Positions 49,668-61,789 of a stretch of DNA of 64,000 nt are shown here, one piece after another (position 1 is the stretch's first letter; each line of letters opens with the position of its first letter). Source of the DNA: Cannabis sativa (taxonomy: Eukaryota > Streptophyta > Magnoliopsida > Rosales > Cannabaceae); the NCBI RefSeq assembly GCF_029168945.1, contig NC_083605.1, positions 22,829,280-22,893,279 on the forward strand. The letters are read 5' to 3'. Below the pieces are notes generated by a model. The model saw nothing but the letters and a program-made list of their open reading frames with translations, did no database searches and had not been told where the DNA came from. A program made the translations under genes and the position numbers.

Positions 49668-50128
49668 CAGCCCCCTATCATAACCATTTTTTTTTCTTTT
49701 TAGGATAGTGGGTCATTCAAGCTATTTGACCATACGACATCCATTTGATAGTTTCATTTGACAACCCACCGAACGAAAATAAATTCAAGACAATATTCTA
49801 CTGAAATAGAAGCACAACGCATACAACGAATCACATAGTCCAAACATCATTCTGAACTACTAAGTCTAAATCTAACTCAACTGACCTACATTTAGACTAA
49901 GGGGAAAATGGGGTACCAGACCCATACAAGTCAGCCAAACCAGCTACTACAACAAATACATAATGCATACAACAAACATCATTCCAAAATACTAAGTCTA
50001 AGTCCAATTTGGCTTACCTACATTTAGACTAAGGGGAAAGTGGGGTACCAGACCCATGAAAGTCAGCCAACCAGACAAAAGTTCATATTACAACATTAAA
50101 AACATAAAACACCTGACATATAGTTAAC
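49668..50128 (-). repeat. Tat-1 DNA downstream of the antisense gene, with ~132-bp tandem duplication
   Basis: Noncoding. Two related units (starting near 49858 and 49990) share ACTAAGTCTAA, ACATTTAGACTAAGGGG and GGGGTACCAGACCCAT words. This would be the 3'UTR of the antisense gene and the region between it and the convergent pol end (14725 before Copia-C inserted). Confidence 0.6.
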
Positions 50129-51770
50129 TCAACAAAGATGTGAGTCATCCACCAGGAGATCGTTCGTAGTCATCTTTTCAAACGAGTTAGCCAGTTGGCT
50201 AGTTCGAGCGTCTTCCTCGACCCTCATCCGCAGCAATTCTTCATAATCAGCAATGTACTGGGGTATGTCCCAAGACTCGGCCTTGTTGTCTCGATACTCC
50301 ATCGCCATTTTTCCACGACACTGGATCTCAGCCTCCAGTCCAATTTCATTTAACCGACCTTCCAACATGTCCACACGAGCTTGGGCAGTAGCAAGATCAG
50401 CCAAGGCAGACTTCAAACGATTAGAATCTTGCTCTTTAGCATCGAGTTGAGTTCGTAACTCTTCTTTGACACGGTCAAGCTCTTTCTTGCAGCCCTTCAG
50501 CTCCTTAATCTCCTCGCGTAAATTATCATGCTCAGTCCTCATGTCCTTCATTTGCTCCTTCATGTTCTTGATCTTATCCAAGGCGTACATAAGCCCTTGC
50601 ATACCCTGTCATACAATATAAAGTACCATAATATTCAGACACAATAATATCGCGAGTTTGTCCACACATAAATTGTAACATAGGAATGCATGCATACCTG
50701 AAAGAAGCAAGAGATGGACAACTCCATGGAAGTTATTTCTCCGATGCTCTCAAAACGAGCTCGATCCTCTGGAAATAATAGCTTACTGGCCTCACCAAGG
50801 TGTAGGCCAAACTCAGAATGCGCAGCCGCTGAAGATGGAAAAGAAAGATCAACTATATTACTCAACCAATCGGTTGACTCAACCGGAGACGGTCTCTTGT
50901 TATTCTTCTTCTGAGCCCTCGCAGAAGGACAAGAAGGAGCAGCAGTAGTAACAGCCTCCTTCTCAACACTAGGAGTCGTCCTAGTCTTCTGTTTGCGTGA
51001 GCGTAAACGTTCCATAGCACCGTCACCAGCCAGAGGAAGAGTAAAAGAAGATTGGGCAATGAATCGATCTGCAAAATCTCATCCGTCTGATGTCAATTCA
51101 AGTAGAAATAAAGGTTCGCATCCCAAAATCTCCAAACTTCTTTGGAGTATAGCAACTTGAGACTTAGCACGATTCTTAGGATGAGATATACCTTCGGGTT
51201 GACGGGGAACGTGATCCCACAAAGTGTTGTCTCGAAGAGAAGAATCAGACAATAAAACGTTCCAATAGTGCTCCTCCTCCGCAATCTGAAGAACTTGATC
51301 AACTCTCCCTGGTGCTTGCCCACACACCCAACTAAATGGAAGGCCAATCCTACCTATAAAGAAGACAAATCAACCAGTTAGGCATGCATCAATAAACCAT
51401 AACAAATAAGGGCATAATTCAACACCAAAACTATGACACTCACTAGCAGGAGACCACGAATGGGGAATCCCACGATCAACCGATAATCCTAGAGCATCAA
51501 AAGGAACAAAGAAAAAATCATCCTTCCATCGCTTAGCTTCTTTAACGCCAAGAATCAGATGGTCACTACCGTTTCTAACGGTAAGTTGGTACCTACCTTT
51601 GTCATGTGGATGCTATTTCAAGTAGTAGACGTGCAAGGCTTCAGCAACTGTAAATATAATGTTATGCCTTTCTGTCAACACTTCTACGGCCATAAGAACA
51701 CGCCAAGCATTTGGCATTAGCTAACTGGGAGAGATACCATGATAGGAGCATAGTTCAGACATCAATCTAG
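50129..51770 (-). pseudogene. Tat-1 antisense additional ORF, 3' part (exons 2b-4)
   Basis: Continues the frame interrupted at 61383 by Tekay-H. Exon piece 51765-51444 encodes LMSELCSYHGISPS, LMPNAWRVLMAVEVL and FFFVPFDALGLSVDRGIP. Intron 51443-51354 (90 bp, GTGAGT...TTTATAG, phase 1) precedes exon 51353-50698. Intron 50697-50606 (92 bp, GTATGC...GACAG, phase 0) precedes the last exon 50605-50129, a coiled coil (KNMKEQMKDMRTEHDNLREEI...). All junctions keep frame. In-frame stops at 51721-51723, 51613-51615 and 51079-51081 show it is dead. It has the same domain order as the Tat-F antisense gene. Function unknown. Confidence 0.7.
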
Positions 51771-52282
51771 TGTAACACCGTAACTAGCATAGGCATATTA
51801 CGTGATTTTTAAACGTACTGTGCAGCTCGTTGCTAATCAACGAGGTTTATGGAAATCGTGATTAATTAAAATTTTTACTTTTAATTAAACTTATATAATA
51901 TTTCATACAAAATACTTTGGGATCCCATTTACAAAATACTTTACAAGAAGTTTACTGTCTAATACAAAATACTTGTCGCCCAGCGACTAACTACAAAAGC
52001 ACTGTTGTCCCGAAGATCGTACGCTCCAGGCCTAACTGCCCCGACATATACAATCTTCATCGGCTCGTCCTTACGATTCCTCAGCCTTGGCCTTGCCCTT
52101 ACCTACACATAAACATAGCACTGTGAGTCGACAGACTCAGTAAGAAAAGCATAAATCATAAAACATACATAAATCTCGGGTTATGATCAGACACCCATAC
52201 CCTTGACCATAACCCTAACTGCCGTGTCCTACACAATACTGAGTCCCGAACGTTCGTACGACGGTACTTTTGACAAAGTAAC

Positions 52283-52616
52283 AGCCTATACTCGGTACAC
52301 TGGTCATACCCCAGCTGCTAGTCATACTCTAGCTTTACCGATGTGTTATAGTATCAGCCTATACTCGGTTCACTGGTCATACTCCAGCTGCTAGTCATAC
52401 TCCAGCTGCTAGTCATACTCTAGCCTGACCGTTGTGATACGGTCAAACAGTACAGTACCACTAACCCTAGTATCAGCCTATACTCGGTTCACTGGTCATA
52501 CTCCAGCTTCTAGTCATACTCTAGCCTAACCGATGTGATACAGTGTCAGCCTATACTCGGTACACTGGTCATACTCCAGCTGCTAGTCTTACTCTAGCCT
52601 TACCAATGTGACACAG
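52283..52616 (+). repeat. Four ~72-bp tandem repeats in Tekay-H 3' LTR
   Basis: Each unit carries CAGCCTATACTCGG, CACTGGTCATACTCCAGC and a TAGTCATACTCTAGC word. The second unit has an extra internal copy of the last part. The 5' LTR has only two units (59701-59844). Confidence 0.85.
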
Positions 52617-53636
52617 CCGGATGGCACGAAGCCAACATACATATCTAATGTAATCTAAAATGCTTCCTAACATGCACGCTAAACATGTAATACATATGCA
52701 TACTGCTATACTAATCTTACCTGGATTCCGAATTCAGGTGTGCTGGTCAACCTGAGTGGAACGAACTACACAGCGATTTATAGGCTCCTAAACCATAACA
52801 ACCACAACACTGATAAGTGATACGCTAAATCACTTCTCGGGGACTTAAACTTGAAACTAGAAGTTTCCCTATCGTTAAAAAGCATGGCAATACCCTAAAT
52901 AACATAAAAACCTGAAAAACTAGGGTTCCCAAAAATCCCCAAACTGGCAGACCGGTTCTGCATCCGGAATTCCGGTTCTGGGAATCCTGGAACACCATCC
53001 AGAATTCTGGTTACACAACCGGAATTCTGGTTCCTCGCATGAAACACACAAAATTCCATAACTCACTCAAATCAAACCCAATTCATAAAAAACCTTCCAG
53101 ACCTGTTCTAAATACCCCCAAAGAACATTTCTAAAGCATCAAAACCATCCAGAAACCACAGATATGAAAAATGGCATGTGAGCTCGAAGCTTTGAGTTCA
53201 AAACTCAAACTTGGCTAAAGCTCACCTACAAGCATCAAAACTTTATTTAAACTACATAATCATGCATATAGAAACTGCAGAAAATGAACTCAAGCACAAA
53301 CAATCTCTACAACAACTAATTTCACATTTTCACTTTGAAAAACCATAGTTTTTGAGCTAAAATTAAAAACTTTGAACAACACAACTAACATGCATCACAA
53401 GCAGCTCTAATCTACTCAATTAAACATGAATAAACATCTGTAAACAACATCAATAATTAACAGCTGCAACACAACCAAATCAAGCATGCATTAACTCCTT
53501 TTTTTAAAAAAAACTTCAAAGAACTAAAAGAGAAGCTTGAACAAGGATTACCTCCACAAGAATCACTCTAAACTTGAGGGAAAACACTTGAATTTTGCAA
53601 AGAAATCATAGCCCTAGCAGCCCCCAAGCAAGGCCG

Positions 53637-53642
<6 letters not shown>

Positions 53643-53726
<84 letters not shown>
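53643..53726 (+). repeat. (AG)42 microsatellite in Tekay-H 3' LTR
   Basis: 84 uninterrupted bases. The same place in the 5' LTR (about 60867-60880) has only a short interrupted run. The frames reading SLSLSL across it are not genes. Confidence 0.9.
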
Positions 53727-53728
<2 letters not shown>

Positions 53729-54229
53729 CTTGAATGAAAAATGAAATTTTTGATCTTTCTTTGATTTTTTTCCAATTTGAAAATAAGGGATAAAATGCAT
53801 AATTCAACTCTTTATTCAGCTAACACACATCAATAAAACATTTAATTTCTAACTCTAAGTCCACTAAAGGACAAAAAATACAAATGGGGCAAAATGACCA
53901 ATTTGCCCCTCCACACTAAAATAACATAAAGGGCAGTAAAGGGTATCTTGGGAATTTCTAAATTCCCGAGCACTCCCGACATTCCCAATGTCTAATAAAC
54001 CGTCCCAATATACTAACATGCTAAGTTGTGATTCTACTGAGCCAAACACCGAGTTCCATGTTGTTGGGCACCAGAAATGCAAAATTATGAAATTCACTAT
54101 ATGAAATAAAATGCATTTCAGAATTCAATAATAACAGCATAAATAATTATTTAAATATCTATAAATAATTTTCCATAATTAAACATAATTAACTGCTAAT
54201 TTCCAAATTAAACTAAGCGGTCTTTACAA

Positions 54230-57200
54230 CTATTCCCCCCTTAAAAGGATTTCGTCCCCGAAATCTAACCTGAACAACTCTGGATATTGAGCTCTCATAT
54301 CTGACTCTAACTCCCAGGTGGCTTCCTCCACCTTGTTGTTTCTCCTGAGTACTTTGACCAATGCTATGGTCTTATTCCGAAGGACTTTATCTTTTCTATC
54401 CAGGATCTGCACTGGCTGTTCTTCATATGTCATATCTAGCTGCAGTTCAAGGCTCTCATAACTGAGTATATGAGTAGGATCTGAAACGTATTTTCTCAAC
54501 ATAGAGACATGGAATACGTTGTGAACTGCAGAAAGAGCTGGAGGCAACGCTAACCGGTATGCCACTTGACCTACCTTCTCGAGAATCTCGAAAGGTCCTG
54601 TAAATCTAGGGCATAACTTGCCTCTTTTCCCGAAACATTTGATCCCCTTCATTGGAGACACCCTTAGAAACACATGGTCCCCTACTTGGAACTCAACATC
54701 TCTGCATTTCGGATCTGCATAACTTTTCTGTCTACTCTGACAGGCAAGCATTCTAGCTTTTATTTTCTCAATCGTCTCATTGGTCCGCTGCACTGACTCC
54801 GGACCTAGGTATTTCCTCTCCCCTGTCTCATCCCAGTGGATGGGAGATCTACACTTCCTACCGTATAACAGTTCATAGGGAGCCATCCCTATCGTACTCT
54901 TATAACTGTTGTTGTAAGAAAATTCTATCAACGGTAGATATTTATTCCAAGAGCCTTCAAAATCCATAACACAGCTCGTAACATGTCCTCCAGTACCTGA
55001 ATTGTCCTTTCGGACTGCCCATCTGTCTAAGGATGGAATGTTGTACTGAATTTCAGTTTTGTACCCATTGCTCGTTGCAAACTCTGCCAAAACTTGGAGG
55101 TGAACTTTGGATCTCTATCCGAAACTATTGACTTTGGTACCCCGTGAAGTCTTACTATTTCTTTAACGTACAATTCTGCCAACTGATCCACTGAATATGT
55201 TGTTCTAACAGGCAGAAAATGAGCAAACTTCGTGAATCGATCCACCACTACCCAGATGGAATCGAACAAACCCGTGGTTCTAGGTAACCCAACCACGAAA
55301 TCCATCGTGATATCCTCCCACTTCCATTCAGGTAGGGTTAAAGGTTGCAACAACCCTGCTGGTCTCTGATGTTCAGCCTTAATCTGCTGACAGGTGAGGC
55401 ATTTCGATACAAATTCTACCAAATTCTTCTTCATACCGCTCCACCAGAAGTATGGTTTAAGATCTTGGTACATCTTGGTGGTGCCGGGATGCAGAGAATA
55501 AAAAGTAAAATGAGCCTCTTCAAAGATCTCACTCCTGAGTTCCACACTACTTGGAACACAAACCCTAGCTTTATACAGAAGCATCCCGTTGTTTGACACT
55601 GAAAAATCCTTGGCTTGGCCAGCCAAAACCTCGTCTCTGATTTTTACTAACTCTGGATCAGTCATCTGAGCGGCTTTAATTCTTTCCAACAGATCAGATT
55701 GCAGCGTCAAGTTGTGAAGCTAGTCTACCACAAACTCAATGCTGGATCTAACCATGTCCTTTGCTAACTGAGGTGAGATCTGAATCATGCTAGCTACCTG
55801 CCTGGGACCCTTCCTGCTCAGGGCATCGACCACTACATTGGCCTTCCCAGGGTGATAGAGAATCTCATAGTCATAATCTTTCACTAACTCCAACCAACGC
55901 CTCTGTCTCATATTCGAATCTTTCTGAGTAAAGAAATATTTGAGACTTTTATGGTCGGTATAGATTTCACACCTTTCTCCGTAAAGGTAATGCTGCCAGA
56001 TCTTCAATGCAAAAACTACCGCGGCCAACTCTAGATCATGAGTCGGGTATCGGTGTTCATAGTCCTTTAACTGACGGGAGGCATAAGCGATAACCCGATC
56101 AGCTTGCATCAGCACACACCCCAGACCTTGTCTGGAGGCATCGCAATAAACTACAAATTTTTCTTTATCTCAAGGCAAAGCTAGCACTGGAGCTGTAATC
56201 AACCTCCGTTTTAGCTCTTGAAAACTAGCTTCGCACTTGTCTGACCACACAAACCGCTGATTCTTCTTCATAAGTTCGGTTAAGGGTGTTGAAATCTTAG
56301 AAAACCCTTCCACGAACCGACGATAATAACCGGCTAAACCCAAAAAGCTTCTAATTTCTGTCACTGTCTTTGGTCTTGGCCAATCCCTGACGGATTCTAT
56401 TTTCCCGGGATCCACCTTGATCCCATCTTTGCTAACAATGTGTCCTAAGAAAGACACCTGAGAAAGCCAAAATTCACATTTCTTGAATTTGGCATAAAGC
56501 TTGTGTTCCCGAAGCCGTTGCGAAACCATCTGAAGATGTAACTCATGCTCCTCTTCTGATTGAGAGTACACAAGGATGTCGTCGATAAACACAATTACAC
56601 AGATATCGAGGAAATCCTTGAATACTCTATTCATCAAATCCATAAATGCTGCAGGAGCATTGGTTAGTCCAAACGACATAACCAAGAATTTGTAATGTCC
56701 ATACCTAGTGCGGAAAGCCGTCTTCGGAATGTCCTCCTCTCGGATTTTCAACTGATGATAACCCGATCGGAGATCAATCTTGGAATAGACCGTCTTCCCC
56801 TGAAGTTGATCAAAAAGATCATCGATCCTAGGTAATGGATATTTATTCTTCATTGTTAGCTTATTTAACTCTCGATAGTCGATGCACATTCTCATAGATC
56901 TATCTTTCTTCTTGACGAATAAAACCGGAGCTCCCCAGGGTGACACACTAGGCCGGATAAACCCTATGTCAAGTAACCCTTGAAGCTGAATCTTTAATTC
57001 TTTAAGCTCAGCTGGAGCCATTCTATACGGAGCTTTGGAAACCGGTTCCACTCCGGGTGCTAAATCAATAACAAAATCAATCTCCCGCTGGGGTGGTAAA
57101 CCTGGAAGTTCTTCGGGAAAAACATCTAGAAATTCCCGAACCACCTTGATGTCCTCTGGCCGAATGGTATCTGGCCGAGTGGTGTCCATCACCACGGCCA

Positions 57201-57798
57201 GAAACCCTAAACAACCGCCATACAGTAACTCCCTAGCTGACATGGCCAAAATCACCAGAACCCGAGATCCCTGAACCGAACCAACAAATACAAATGGTTC
57301 TTCACTTTCCGATTGGAAGATCACCATCTTCCTCTTGCAGTCAATACTGGCTGAGTATTTAGATAGGAAATCAATTCCTAGAATAATATCGAAGTCTACT
57401 AGGCTCATTTCTATCAAGACAGCACTTAACTCTCTACCGTCTATTCTGATCGGCATAGACCTAATCCACCTTTTGGAGATAACTAACTCTCCGCCAGGTA
57501 AAAGGGTTCCAAACACTAATTCATAACTATCATACGGTCTATCCAATTCACTAATGATTCTGGCTTCCACATAAGAATGTGTGGCCCCAGAATCAAACAA
57601 TACTGAGTAAAAAGAGTTGTTAACTGAGAGCTGACCTGTTACAACTGAAGGGCTGGCTTCTACATCAGCCTGCGTAATGGCGAACACCCTAGCTGGAGTG
57701 GGTCTCGCCGGAGCCCTTGGTGCCTCTGTTCTGAGCTGGGGAAATCCCTCTTGTAATGTCTGGGCATGCCACACTGAAAGCATCACTGACCTCTGCAC
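54230..57798 (-). pseudogene. Tekay-H pol: protease, reverse transcriptase, RNase H, integrase, chromodomain
   Basis: Protease: [10 protein letters not shown] (57600) and [12 protein letters not shown]. Reverse transcriptase: [59 protein letters not shown], catalytic FIDDILVYS (56590), [12 protein letters not shown]. RNase [35 protein letters not shown]. Integrase: zinc-finger [12 protein letters not shown] (55390), [26 protein letters not shown] near 55010, then SYNNSYKSTIGMAPYELLYGR. A chromodomain lies at about 54420-54270 (QILDRKDKVLRNKTIALVKV, EATWELESDM). In-frame stops at 56170 and 55720, and a frameshift near 55000-55030. It ends right at the 3' LTR. Confidence 0.9.
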
Positions 57799-58916
57799 TC
57801 ACCCGGATGATGCCTTTTACAAATGGGACACTCCGGGTAGGAATAATGGGTCTCAGCCCCACTCTGACGACTGCCTCGGTTTTGGTTCCCCCAGAACCTC
57901 TTGTTCTGCCCCAAGCCACCGGATGCAGTGGATGTTTTCCTCTTCTGGTCCATGGTCGAACCACTACCTCCCCTGCTAAAGCCTGATGCAGGAGGGGTAG
58001 GAGCCTCACCACTCACTGGAGTCCTAACCGGCCCAGACATACATCCAACTGCGCCCTCAGCCCGCAGTGCTTTTTCCACCATCTCAGCATAGGTGTTCTT
58101 GTCGTCTGTAGTGATCATTAGGTCATGCTTGATCTTCACATTAACTCTATCCAGATATTTTTCCTTCTTACTGAAATCGGTTGGCACAATTCCAGAGGCC
58201 AACCAAGCCAACCGATCAAACTGAGTAGTGTACTCTGTCACACTCATGTTTTCCTTCTGGGTCAGGTGGGTGAACTCTTTCCTCTTGGCACTTCTAACGG
58301 CCTCATTGTAGTATTTCGCATTAAAGAGTTTCTGGAACCTTTCCCAGGTCATAGTTGTAACATCGTGAATCAGGGACACCATGTCCCACCAGACCAAAGC
58401 GTCCTCTTGAAACTGAAAGGTGGCACACACCACCCTGTCATTCCCGGTGACACCCATAAAATTCAATATCTTTGTAATCACCGTTAGCCACTGCTCAGCT
58501 TTCATGACGTCCAGACCTCCCAAAAAAACTGGAGGTGCCTGCTTCCGGAACCTTTCATACAAGGGTTCCATTCTATTCCCCGCTACCACTATTTCGGCCT
58601 AAGCAACAGGGGCAGGTGCCACAGGAACTTCTGGCAACGGCACTGCAGGAGCACCCTGCTGTCTCAATCTCTGAATCTCATTATCTTGCTCCTCTATTCT
58701 AGCTTCCATTTCAGCAAACCTAGTTTCCTAATTCTGGGCTTCCTGATTGGATTGGGCAACCTGGGCAGCCTGTGGCGGGTTAACTTCATCCCGACCACGA
58801 GCCCTGCCCTTGGGACCTCTACCACGGCCCCTAACATTCTGGGGAAACTGAGCTCCTTGACCCTGATTTGACCCGACTGAGTTGCCCTGACTCCTGGTAT
58901 TCCGCCTGGTGTCCAT
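57783..58916 (-). pseudogene. Tekay-H gag
   Basis: The likely start is the ATG at 58916 (MDTRRNTRSQGN); an in-frame ATG also exists at 58952. Gag core: FLGGLDVMKAEQWLTVITKIL, QEDALVWWDMVS, WERFQKLFNAKYYNEAVRSAKRKEF, QFDRLAWLASGIVP. A zinc knuckle [12 protein letters not shown] lies near 57820. In-frame stops occur at 58728-58730 and near 58603, and pol continues in another frame from about 57798, so a frameshift separates the two. Confidence 0.88.
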
Positions 58917-59176
58917 CTGGTCTGAACAGCCTACGAAACCAAGAGCTGGCACATCAGGTCATGATCAATGAGAGCTTACTAATGCCGCTTAATTTAGAAA
59001 TTAAAAACATGTGCCTATTCTACTATCAGGCTACTAACATGCTTCCTATCAGGCTTTTCTTATTTCATAATAATTAAATAAACTACGAAAGCAATAAAAG
59101 CTTACTGAACCGTAGAACGAGCTAACTGCTGATGATGATTGTACATGTCGTGACGATCTTCAGGAGACAACCTGGC

Positions 59177-59189
59177 GGCTCTGATACCA
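59177..59189 (-). other. Tekay-H primer-binding site
   Basis: Minus-strand TGGTATCAGAGCC, a perfect match to the initiator tRNA-Met type site, three bases inside the 5' LTR. Confidence 0.9.
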
Positions 59190-59192
59190 AAT

Positions 59193-61382
59193 TGTAACAC
59201 CCTAACTAGCATAGGCGTATTACGTGATTTTTAAACGTACTGTGCAGCTCGTTGCTAATCAACGAGGTTTATGAAAATCGTGATTAATTAAAATTTTTGC
59301 TTTTAATTAAACTTATATAATATTTCATACAAAATACTTTGGGATCCCATTTACAAAATACTTTACAAGAAGTTTACTGTCTCATACAAAATACTTGTCG
59401 CCCAGCGACTAATACAAAAGCACTATTGTCCCAAGGATCGTACGCTCCAGGCCTAACTGCCCCGACATGTACAATCTTCATCGGCTTGTCCTCACGGTTC
59501 CTTAGCCTTGGCATTGCCCTTACCTACACATAAACATAGCACTATGAGTGGACAAACTCAGTAAGAAAAGCATAAATCATAAAACATACATAAATCCTGG
59601 GTTATGATCAGACGCCCATACCCCTGACCATAACCCTAACTACCGTGTCCCACACGATATTGAGTCCCGAACGTTCGTACGACGGTACTTTTGACAAAGT
59701 AACAGCCTATACTCGGTACACTGGTCATACTCCAGCTACTAGTCATACTCTAGCTTTACCGATGTGTTACAGTATCAGCCTATACTCGGTTCACTGGTCA
59801 TACTCCAGCTGCTAGTCATACTCTAGCCTGACCGATGTGACACGGCCGGATGGTACGAAGCCAACATACATATCTAATGTAATCTAACAGGCTTCCTAAC
59901 ATGCACGCTAAACATGTAATACATATGCATACTATTATACTAATCTTACCTGGATTCTGAATTCAGGTGTGCCGGTCAACCTGAGTGGAACGAACTGCAC
60001 GGCGATTTACAGGCTCCTAAACCATAACAACCACAACACTGATAAGTGATACGCTAAATCACTTCCCGGGGACTTAAACTTGAAACTAGAAGTTTGCCTA
60101 TCGATAAAAAGCATGGAAATACCCTAAATAACATAAAAACGGGAAAAACTAGGGTTCCCAAAAATCCCCCAATCGGCAGACCGGTTCTGCAACCGGAATT
60201 CCGGTTCTGGGAATCCTGGAACACCGTCTGGAATTCCAGTTGCACAACCGGAATTCCGATTCCTCGCAGGATACACACAAAATTCCATAACTCACTCAAT
60301 TCACACCCAATTCATACCAAACCTTCCAAACCTGTTCGAAATACCCCAAAGAACATTTCTAAAGCATCAAAACCATCCAGAAACCACAGATATGAAAAAT
60401 GGCATGTGAGCTCGAAGCTTTGAGTTCAAAACTCAAACTTGGCTAAAGCTCACCTACAAGCATCAAAACTTGATTTAAACTACATAATCATGCATATAGA
60501 AACTGCAGAAAATGAACTCAAGCACAAACAATCTCTACAGCAACTAATTTCACATTTTCACTTAGAAAAACCATAGTTTTTGAGCTAAAATTCAAAACTT
60601 TGAACAACACAACTAACATGCGTCACAAGCAGCTCTAATCTACTCAATTAAACATGAATAAACTTCTGTAAACAACATCATAATTAACAGCAGCAACACA
60701 ACCAAATCAAGCATGCATTAACTCATTTTTTTTAAAACTTCAAAGAACTAAAAGAGAAGCTTGAACAAGGATTACCTCCACAAGAATCACTCTAAACTTG
60801 AGGCAAAACACTTGAATTTTGCAAAGAAATCATAGCCCTAGCAGCCCCCAAGCAAGGCCGAAAGAAAGAGCGAGAGAGAGCTCTTGAATGAAAAATGAAA
60901 TTTTTGATCTTTCTTTGATTTTTTTCCAATTTGAAAATAAGGGATAAAATGCATAATTCAACTCTTTATTCAGCTAACACAAATCAATAAAACATTTAAT
61001 TTCTAACTCTAACTCCACTAAAGGACAAAAAATACAAATGGGGCAAAATGACCAATTTGCCCCTCCACACTAAAATAACATAAAGGGCACTAAAGGGTAT
61101 CTTGGGAATTTCTAAATTTCCGACCACTCCCGACATTCCCAATGTCTAATAAACCGTCCCAATATACTAACATGCTAAGTTGTGATTCTACTGAGCCAAA
61201 CACCGAGTTCCATGTTGCCGGGCACCGGAAATGCAAAATTATGAAATTCACTATATGACATAAAATGCATTTCAGAATTCAATAATAATAGCATAATTAA
61301 TTATTTAAATATCTATAAATAATTTTCCATCATTAAACATAATTAACTTCTAATTTCCAAATTAAACTAAGCGGTCTTTACA
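59193..61382 (-). repeat. Tekay-H 5' LTR (2190 bp)
   Basis: Plus-strand TGTAACACC...TCTTTACA. Over the first 120 bases it differs from the 3' LTR at about four places. It has two of the ~72-bp units (59701-59844) and a short AG tract, plus the palindrome CCGGAATTCCGG at 60193-60204. Confidence 0.92.
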
Positions 61383-61789
61383 TCTAAGGAGAGGAAATCT
61401 GAAACCATACTTGAATGGAAGCTTATACAAACACGTCCAACCCGGTATCTTCCAGTCAGCCCATTCCCTGCTAGCCAGAGTGTACAAACTAATGTGTATG
61501 GGAATATTATAACGACGAAGAATTTTTGCCAAGTCATTCAAGGTTATTACTGACCTAGGATTAACACCCGAAAGTATATCGCCCGACTCAGTATTACTCC
61601 TAGGGCGATCAGTATCTACTCCAACCCCAGACGCATAGCAATAGACATCCGTATACTCACACCCGTCATCCAACACATAACCTACCACCCCAATAGGAAT
61701 ATTCAAAGGATCATCAAGCGAACTGGTCGTCTTATTAGATGAAGTGGCATAACTACCATGGTTGCTGATAGACATAGCAAAAAACCCAC
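61383..61789 (-). pseudogene. Tat-1 antisense additional ORF, 5' part (start of exon 2)
   Basis: ATG at 61775 (MSISNHGSYATSSNKT), 14 bases after a splice acceptor (TTTGTTCTAG, ending 61790). It encodes LNDLAKILRRYNIPI, then WKIPGWTCLYKLPFKYGFRFPLL, at which point Tekay-H interrupts; the frame resumes at 51765 with no base gained or lost once the target duplication is counted once. The F-x-F-P-L...ISPSxLMPNAWR core formed across the insertion is the same as in other plant gypsy-type transposon proteins and in the Tat-F antisense ORF. Function unknown. Confidence 0.7.

Larger units (their letters stand above)
51771..54228 (-). repeat. Tekay-H 3' LTR (2458 bp)
   Basis: Plus-strand ends TGTAACACC...TCTTTACA. 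It contains four ~72-bp tandem units (52283-52616), an (AG)42 run (53643-53726) and a palindrome CCGGAATTCCGG (52964-52975) with degenerate copies after it. It is 268 bp longer than the 5' LTR because of the first two features. Confidence 0.92.
51771..61382 (-). mobile_element. Tekay-H, Ty3/gypsy chromovirus (Tekay/Del type)
   Basis: LTRs 51771-54228 and 59193-61382, with flanks TCTAG (51766-51770) and TCTAA (61383-61387) as the duplication with one mismatch. Minus-strand order: initiator-Met primer-binding site, gag, protease-reverse transcriptase-RNase H-integrase and a C-terminal chromodomain, ending two bases before the 3' LTR. The chromodomain after integrase and the sequence style fit the Tekay clade. 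It is inserted in an exon of the Tat-1 antisense gene. Confidence 0.92.

Noticed and set aside
53568..53807. Open frames reading SLSLSL repeats
   Set aside because: They are translations of the (AG)42 microsatellite in the Tekay-H LTR.
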